A DNA stretch of 64,000 nt, from positions 98,651-162,650 of the forward strand of contig CAUYUJ010014761.1 in the NCBI GenBank assembly GCA_963575745.1. Direction: 5' to 3'. The DNA is from Prorocentrum cordatum (Eukaryota > Sar > Dinophyceae > Prorocentrales > Prorocentraceae). The notes beneath the pieces were generated by a model. It was not told where the DNA came from. It did not search any database and saw only the letters and a program-made list of their open reading frames with translations. Both the position numbers and the translations under genes were made by a program. Positions 57,236-64,000 of this stretch are shown here, piece after piece (position 1 is the first letter of the stretch; each line of letters begins with the position of its first letter).

Positions 57236-58337
57236 CTCTCCTCCTCTCGCTCCCCCTCCCTTCGTCCCTGTCTCCTCTCCTTTAACAATCGCTGGACACG
57301 TCGTGTCGGTACGTTCGTCAACGAACTTTCGATGACGTCGATCATCTGACATCTGTCCCTACTTCAAACGTGTGCCCCCACCGATCCTCACGCGCATGCA
57401 AGCACGCACGCACGCTCTCATTTCCAATGCTGGCGCTCGTGTCTATCAGACGATATGAATCTCCGAAAGGCAGGCATTCAGAGCAACGGAGTCAGCATTG
57501 CTGGAGACGATGCCTCTCTGATGAGCGATGCCATCCTGGTGGAGGCTTGCGACACCGGCTCTGCAAATTGCAAACATCCGCCCATTGTCAAACACTGACT
57601 TCGGATGAAAACCTGGCCCCAGGACTCTTTCCATCCAAACTTGCCCCGAACACAGAACTGCACCCCCCGCTACAAGTGCACGCCTATCATGTGCAGCATA
57701 CGCTGCGGGCCGACTTGCGATTTTTCCCATGGTCTGCTGTAGTACACAACGCACGAGCACAGTAAGCGGTCAATGAGCGGGGAGTCGAAGTCCCATGGGT
57801 GATGCTTGCCAACTGGGCCGACCGCGAGCTGTGTCCCCCCAGCCAGTCGGGAACTTCTGCTCAGAGCGTCGCGGCGACGGTCCCAGCGACTCGCCATGCC
57901 GTGCGAGCTGATAGCGTGTCGCTCCGCTCCGCGGAGAGGGAGACTGGCAGAGGAACGGGACATTGACGCTCGGGGATTGGGAAGTGGTGAGCGTGTCGCG
58001 CCGAAGCGCGGTGAACCAGAGGAGCCAAAGTGACACGCGAAGCACAAGCTCCCGTCCAGAAAATTCCGTGGGCTTTGCGTTTGCACCCCCGCGGTCGTCC
58101 AGTGCCTTCAGGATGCGGGCGGCCGCGCGGGTGACCGACCGCATGAGACGCGACGACGCGACAGCAGCCAGCAGCCCCAGCAGCGAGCACATATGATGCC
58201 GAGGCGCCCACGTGCTGCTGCTGCGCCTCTCTGAGGGCCTGCCGGTGGCTGTTGCAGTTGTCCTCGACGGACCTGGGAACACCAGCAAACGGGACAAAGA
58301 AATGTTGCTCGGAAAACCATGCGGATTTCTCCTAGCG
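57236..58337. other. Unassigned sequence
   Basis: CTCTCT-rich run at 57230-57290. GATAGCGTGTCGCTCCGC at 57910 repeats the arm of the hairpin at 35811. No gene recognised. Confidence 0.4.
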
Positions 58338-58418
58338 GCGCTGGCCCCCATCCCCGGCGCGCGAAGCGCGCCCAAGGGTGCGCCAGACGCTCCGCCAGAG
58401 GAGGCCAACGCTGATCCG
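58338..58418. repeat. Dispersed repeat family M, copy 2
   Basis: GGCGCTGGCCCCCATCCCCG, GCGCGCGAAGCGCGCCCAAG, TCCGCCAGAGG, GATCCGGG. Same order as 36281-36370. Confidence 0.5.
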
Positions 58419-58776
58419 GGAGATGCGCGCGGACCTCCGAACGTTTAGACGTGCATGCCAATGTTTGTCCCCGGCGCACCGGAACTCCTCCTTCCACTGC
58501 CTCTCCTCATCACTGTCGAGCGGGGCGTCGACGCTTGCCCTCCACCTGTGCCAGGGCAATATCGGGCACCAGCGCCACGCTCGCTGTCCTCGACGCTGCC
58601 GTCCCCCCCCCGTCCTGCCGTCCCGCTGTCGTGCTGGAGCGTGCTCAGGCCGGAATCGCAGGAGGGTGGAAGAATAGCAAAGCGGAGCGTTGAGATTGGA
58701 CGCGTCGAGCGGGCTGGGCAACACAAGTGGCAGAGGCGCGCCGCGGAATACGACCATAGCAAAGCGGAGGAGAAGG

Positions 58777-58929
58777 GGGCCCTGGGACACACAAATAAAT
58801 ACACACAAATAAAAGGATCCCCGATATGTTCCTATATTAGTTTGGTTTCTGCCTTCCCTCCACTTTCCATGTTTTCCCATATCTTCTGGGGAATCGCAGA
58901 TTCATTGTGTATGTGTTTTTTTCCTCCTG
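58777..58929 (+). mobile_element. Dispersed element family L, copy 3
   Basis: GGGCCCTGGGACACACAAAT, then ATCCCCG, then CCATGTTTTCCCATATCTTC, then TGGGGAATCGCAGATTCATT, then GTGTATGTGTTTTTTTCC. Matches 37732-37888 along its length. Confidence 0.7.
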
Positions 58930-58977
58930 CAGTGAGGAGACAGGGAAGACCGAGAGGGAAGACGGAGTGGAGAGGGG

Positions 58978-59470
58978 GCGGGGCGAGGAGGAGGAGGAGG
59001 AGGAGGAGGAGAAGAGGAGGAGGAGAAGAGGAGGCGTGGAGGAGCGGGGGGAGAGCGACGGGGACGAGGGAGAGGTGGGGAAACAGGGTGAGAAGGTGAA
59101 CCAGGATAAGGAGGACGGAGCTGAGGATGATGTTGTGTAAAGAAAGGAAAATGGATGGAGGAGGATGAGGAGGAGGAGGAGGAGAAGAGGAGGAGGAGGA
59201 AGGCGGAGGGGAATGAGAAATGGTGAGGGAAGACATAAACTAAAGTGGTGGAGGGGGATGCATGATTGAACGAGGGGAGGGGGGAGGAGGGCGGAGGGGA
59301 AAGATAAATGGTGGAGGAGCGCAGGGAGAGTGAAGAGGAGGAGGTAGAACATGACTGGACGATGAGGAGGATGACTGAAGAGAAAGGGGGGGAGGAGAAG
59401 GTGGAAAAGGTGGAGGAGACTGAGGAGGAAAAGTGTTCTGAAGTGTCCTGGGCGCCACGGTCTCCGTGGC
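58978..59470. repeat. GGA-rich purine tract at the 3' side of the eroded LINE
   Basis: GGA triplets at 58985-59040 and 59158-59210, then imperfect GGA/GAGGAGG sequence to about 59440. On the minus strand this is a TCC-rich tract immediately downstream of the LINE zinc module that ends near 59540. Confidence 0.8.
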
Positions 59471-61292
59471 AGAGGGCAACACGCAGCGTGCTCAGCGCCA
59501 TGCGCCATGCGCCGCGCCAGATCGCGCCGCACTCGGGTGGCGGCAGCCTCCAAGACGAGGGCCGTCGGGATGCGCTGGAGTTGTTCCCGACCCTTCTTTG
59601 TGAGAAGGCTGCGTTCTTTAACTAACTGTTTTGGGTCAGCCGTGGCCGAACGACCACAGCAGGAGCAGAAATAAAGAAAGTGCAGAAGCCCCCCAAAAAG
59701 AGATGCAGCGAAGTTGAGCTCCCGCCACCGCCGCCGCCCCGCGGGCCCGAGTAATCCAATGACCCGAAGGCTCCTCACCTGCCGAATGGCAGGGGCGCGG
59801 GTCCCAACGGGCCTCCAGCGTCTGGGACGAAGGGCGAAGAATTGAGAAAACGAGCAGATCCACCAAGGACCTGTCTTAAGCGGACAGTGCGAGCTGCGAA
59901 GGAGGGCAACTAGGAGCGGCATGGTTTCGGCACGGCCCATCCTGGGCCTCTCGGCGGACCAGGGGGACCGCGGCAACAGTGTCAACAAGGGCCTGAGCGG
60001 CCCGCTGGCGGACCTAAGAACAAGCGGCGCCCCGCGGGCCGGCGTCTGGCACGCGCTCTTCAAGAGTGGCAAGCCCCGGGATTCTTTGGCGGCCTCGAAC
60101 GCGAGGGCGTCAGCAATCCTACCACCCGACGCCAGGATCATCCCTTCCTCGGGAAGAGAAGGGTCCGCAGGATCTGGGAGGGAAGGGGCCGCTGCGCAAC
60201 GATCCCACCCTCGCGGCCTACACAGGCCCAACAAATTCGAGACTACGCATCAAAATTGGCAGGGCCCCTGCAAGAGCAGGCAACGACGACGGCACCAGCC
60301 ATCGCACAGGACCTCTACGTCAGTGACACTCTCAAAAAGAATACGGGCAGTGAGGAGCGCGCGCGCACATGCCAGCACCGCAGCCCTCGGGGCTGTCTGG
60401 CGCCTGCCAATCAGGGTGGAGGCAGGCAGGGGCTGCGCCGGCGCGCCGGCGCCTAGGGGCGGAGTTGAAGGGCCGCCCAGAGCCATCGCCAAACACCCTC
60501 CGGGGGCCAGAGGGGCACTGGCGGGGGAGACTGCGGCGCTGGCCCCACCACCCCTCGCGCGCCGCCCGCCCCGCCATCCTCGAAGATAAGGCGGGTGCGA
60601 GAACTGGGCGGGATCCTTCAAAGCTAAAGCCCAGAATTGGCCTCGTGTCCCGCGGCGGCCCGCGCACGCGGAGACGCTGACGCGTCGTGGGCTCGCTCGC
60701 CAAAGCTGGCGCTGCTCGGCGGTGCGAAGTCTCGGAATCGAGCCCGCAGCGCGGGCAAAGAAGGACGACGAAATGCCCCGCGGCATGCTGGCGACTGCGA
60801 GTCTACTGGGCCCCTGACGCAACCGACATGGGCTGGCCAATTTTGGCGCGGCCGCCCTGCCGCTCAAGCCGGCGGAACTCCCGCTGCAAGGGAAACACGT
60901 CAGCACCTCGCGCCAAAATCTTCCCCATCAAGGTGATCGCCGGCCATGGGCCAGAGCGGAGAGCGCAGGTCCTCCTTGAAATCAGCGCGCGAGCTCATGG
61001 GCATCACAATCACCCCCGAGGCGATCGATGTCGCCATGGTCAAGGAGGGCCCAGATTTCGCGCTGGCCGCGCTGAAGCCTGCGTCGCTCGGTCGGGGAAG
61101 CAGCTTTCCAGCCAGCGTCCAGCAGCGTGGCGACAACAGCTCTGATCGGACCTCCGACCCTGCGCCAACGCCCTCAAACCCGGCTACGAAGGGGGCGCCA
61201 AGCTGGCGTAACCCTGGCGCGCTACACGGGGAAGCTGCCCCGAGCGAGAAGCGCCTGCGCCGCGAAGGCAACGGAAGGCTCGAGGCCCCCAC

Positions 61293-61940
61293 CTAAGCGA
61301 GACAGAACAGGCGGTCAGGCACCTGCCCCGGGCGCGGTTTGCGACAGCATGGGCGGCTTGACGACGGAGGAGACGGATCGAGGAAGGAGGGGGCCCCATG
61401 GCCTGATGGCCGCGCGCGGCCTGGCGGGGTGCCCCTTGCAGCCAGAGGCCCCGGGAAACCCTGGAGGCCTGGGCGTGCTTGCGAATTCGTGGAATCCGCT
61501 GGCCACGAAACTTGGCCTTCCTCGGGAGGTCCTTGCTGTTCTGGAAAAACCGGCGCGCACCGCGCCCCGTGTCGCCGCCAACGTCGACCGCTTGGGCCGC
61601 CAGGGTAGCGGGGGCACCCGCCCCTCGAAGGCGGGCAACACCGCGCCCTCCGAGCTCGGGGCAGGAGGCAAACGCGTTGGTTTTGTCGGAGAGTGGCAAA
61701 CTCTGCGAAGGACTTTCCGACTCTGGCCAGCTGGCGCTCTACGCCGGCTACAATGCCCTCCGCTCGCGCCGCGGTGTCATCGGCGAACGCCAAGAGCCCC
61801 GAGAAAGCCCGGGGGGCCCGAGCGCCCGAGGCCATACAGGTGGCCGCCACAGTCGGCCCGGGGAACACCTCGGCGAGCTTCGCGCCGCGGGCAGATCCCG
61901 CCGCTACGGGGCGGATGGGTAGCGTTAGCTCAGACGCGAC
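61293..61940 (-). pseudogene. Reverse transcriptase remnant (motif C region)
   Basis: The frame from about 61940 reads ASELTLPIRPVAAGSARGAK, VFPGPTVAATCMASGA, then LLAFADDTAARAEGIVAGVE and RVGKSFAEFATLRQN. The AFADD followed some 25 residues later by FA-F--L--N--VCLLP is the spacing of RT motifs C and D in dinoflagellate LINEs. Motifs A and B are not legible. GC-rich antisense frames can mimic such motifs, so this call leans on its position between the APE and zinc remnants. Confidence 0.45.
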
Positions 61941-63509
61941 CGACCTGGGGCGGAGGATTCTGGGGGCGAGGGCACCTGCGCCTTCGGCAAGGTGACCGCA
62001 TAGGGGGCGCCCTGAACCACATGAGCTCGCGTGAGCAAAACAACATACTCACGCGATCGTAGGATTCCGTGGGATCGAGGAGGGGGCCGGAGGCTACCCT
62101 GACTGGCGGTGGCGGGGGCTCGCCTGACATAGTCCTGTGCGAGGCAGCTTCCGAAGTCGACGGCCCGCGGGCGGCAGCCCCCCAGACTTCGCGGAGGTTC
62201 TCGGGCCATTGGTTCACGCTGATGGCCCCGAAACAGAAAACAAACTCTCATGGGCGTCGGACGGGCCCCGATGCCTCGATCGACGCCGCGTGGTCTTGGA
62301 ATGGCGGCGCCGACGGCGAGCGGCGGCTACGACGGGCCGCGAGACTCAGCCGCGTTGAGGACGCCCACGAACTGCTGAGCGGCAGCCTCGGGGGCCTCTT
62401 GATGTCCGGCGAGCTGCGAGCGTCGGCGCCGCGGGCCTTGCTCCCCGACATCTCCCCGACAAGGGATGGGGGCGCGCCGTGATCGAGGGGCTCGATGGGG
62501 CGCTCCTGAGCGCGGGCCAGAAGATGCCCCCACCGCCGAAGCCGGGTCTGCAGTCGCGCCATCGACGGAATGGACAGACGATCAACGAGGGGCGGCTTGT
62601 TGCGCCAGCTGCCCCGAGCCCGCGCTTCCCGAAGTCAGCGCTGGTGGATGCCGTCGCCCTGCCTGCGATCTGGCTACCCGGCGGTCAATTGCCGCCGCCG
62701 GCGGCTCGCGGTCGCCGGCGGACCTCGACGGGCCCGCGGCCGCGGAGGCAAGGCTGAACCAGTCGTCGACGTCAGCGCCCCCCGCCCTAAGACCAAACAG
62801 TTCAGCGAGAGGTTGGTCGTCATCCTGATCAATCGCACTGGAAATAAAAGCCGCGGACGCAGACTGCTGCTTTTGGCCCTCTTCACGCCGGCGCAGTGAC
62901 TGGAGCCTCGCGACCGGATTCAGGAAACCCCACCAGGATTCCCTAACTGGATTGCGCGCGCGCGACCGCCCCAGAGGGGGTCGACGCCGCGCCCGCGCGG
63001 GCGCGTGCAACTGGGCACCAGCGCGCCGCGCTATGATGCGCGTCGAAGTTTTGGCGCCGCGCGATGACCAAATGCGAGCGGGTCGCGGCGACGCGCGCGA
63101 CGTCGTCGCCTCTGCGCGGGGCCGAGGCCCGAGCCGCCGAACCCCTCCAAATACTTCTGGCCGCCGCCCGCGCGGCGTCGTCAAGAGAGAAACCGACGTC
63201 GTCGCTCTCCGCCCTGGGCTCGCCATCTGGCGGGTGGACTGCGCCGGGGGCATCCTGGAGGCCATCGTCGAGCCGGGCCTGTCGATGGAATCGCGCCTCT
63301 TCGCGACGGCTGGAACACTTGATATATGAATTGGCCTGCATCTTGGGCCTTGGCCCCTGAGGGTGGTCTTCGGGGACGGACGGGGCTCGGCGCCTCCAAT
63401 CGGCGTGGGCCGACAAGAACACGGCCCGCGTGCACTTCGCATGGCGCCGAAGTAAACGGGCGAACTCGCAGCTGCTGAGCAACGCCCTTGTGGGATATCA
63501 CATTCTTGA

Positions 63510-63957
63510 TTAAGGGGCCACTGCCCATGGCGCGCGTTGCCCAGAAGCCCCGCCGTCGGACACTCTCGCCGCCCCGCGCCACCGAGAGGCCGCCCTTGAC
63601 GAGGAGAGGCAGGGCGCGATGTTGCACTTTGTGCAAATAATCCATGGGCCGGCCAACGCACCAACAAACTTGCTGATAGCTTCGAGACGCGGAGCGTCAG
63701 CGTCTCCCGATTTGGTCCACGGGGGCAAGTAGGCCGACGACGGCGCCGCATTGCACGTCTTAGGTGTAGGGCACTTCAAAAGAATAGGATTGCCATGGGC
63801 CAATCAGATCGTAGCGTCTCACTTCAGGTGGGTGCATTCTAGCGCTTGTGGACAATCCATTATCCACCTCGGGGCCCCTTCTCTGAGGCCTCGGGGGGCC
63901 CCCGTGCAATGCCGAACACTTTCCGCCATTCATGAGCAGCTCGGCGCGCGCCTTCAT
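63510..63957 (-). pseudogene. APE endonuclease remnant, catalytic Asp lost
   Basis: Two frames are needed: 63957-63760 (LRRYD-like EVRRYDLIGPWQSYSFEVPY) and 63803-63510 (AAPSSAYLPPWTKSGD to APWAVAP). GDFN, which holds a catalytic Asp and Asn, has become TKCN with the Asp missing. The protein would be inactive. The strand and order fit the RT and zinc remnants downstream. Confidence 0.6.
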
Positions 63958-64000
63958 CGCGCGCGCGGGGGGCGCGCGCGTCTCCGCTGGAGCTGCAATC

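Larger units (their letters stand above)
59540..63957 (-). mobile_element. Eroded LINE retrotransposon of another lineage
   Basis: Four landmarks lie in LINE order on the minus strand. First, an APE endonuclease remnant at about 63,957-63,510 shows SAYLPPWTKSGD, then RLEAISKFVGALAGPWII and CTKCNIAP, where an active enzyme has GDFN (Asn codon at 63623). Second, RT motif C and following helix appear as GLLAFADDTAARAEG, then FAEFATLRQNQRVCLLP (first Asp at 61781). Third, a possible RNase H Glu motif, GRAETMPLLVAL, lies near 59928. Fourth, a C-terminal zinc module, YFCSCCGRSATADPKQLVKE then LTKKGREQLQRI, lies at 59667-59560. The GDFN-to-DD distance, 1842 bp, is close to 1800 bp in the intact LINE. 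Several frame changes separate the pieces, and 61-63.4 kb is otherwise unreadable. The element may extend beyond 64000. Confidence 0.6.

Noticed and set aside
1-64000. tRNA, rRNA and snRNA genes
   Set aside because: I scanned by eye for cloverleaf-like box motifs and rRNA signatures and found none I could support; a covariance-model search would be needed to exclude them.

Overview
The window reads as nuclear DNA of a dinoflagellate; the species cannot be fixed from it. The decisive evidence is an exact match, at 28691-28711, to bases 2-22 of the 22-nt dinoflagellate spliced leader (DinoSL), sitting at the 5' end of an apparently full-length LINE retrotransposon. Supporting evidence is high GC, very long TCC/GGA and GTC tracts, degenerate short-period satellites, and no compact host gene in 64 kb. 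I recognise no complete host protein-coding gene, no rRNA, no tRNA and no CRISPR array. Most long open frames here are by-products of trinucleotide tracts and GC-rich minisatellites.

Layout. 1-11.6 kb: minisatellites, a large GTC tract and degenerate satellites, no credible gene. 11.6-18.5 kb: a dense patchwork of short dispersed elements, many of them foldback (MITE-like) with terminal inverted repeats. 18.57-22.98 kb, minus strand: a 5'-truncated LINE (RT, RNase H, two zinc modules) broken by one in-frame TAG, with a 3' region holding paired hairpins. 23-28.2 kb: more foldback elements and TCC/GGA tracts. 28.69-34.84 kb, plus strand: the best element of the window, a LINE with DinoSL at its 5' end, an intact ORF1 (zinc ribbon and coiled coil), an intact ORF2 (APE endonuclease, RT, RNase H, two zinc modules) and a 14-bp candidate target-site duplication. 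It interrupts one copy of a tandemly repeated unit whose other copy lies at 35.1-35.6 kb. 36-49 kb: microsatellites, foldback elements and a decayed coiled-coil gene on the minus strand (41.3-42.7 kb). 49.4-58.9 kb: minisatellites, two short coding-like fragments, an AAC tract and several well-formed foldback elements. 59.5-63.96 kb, minus strand: an eroded LINE of another lineage, recognisable from an endonuclease remnant, an RT motif C and a C-terminal zinc module.

How the parts relate. Three LINE copies share a C-terminal architecture: one or two short Cys modules after the RNase H position, ending in a basic tail. All LINE-derived loci abut TCC/GGA tracts, which suggests insertion into polypyrimidine/polypurine microsatellites, although such tracts are common throughout the window. 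At least ten foldback families of about 150-210 bp, several present two or three times, fill the space between. The two intact LINE ORFs are the only strong candidates for functional proteins. Coordinates of dispersed repeats were set by eye and may be off by several bases.
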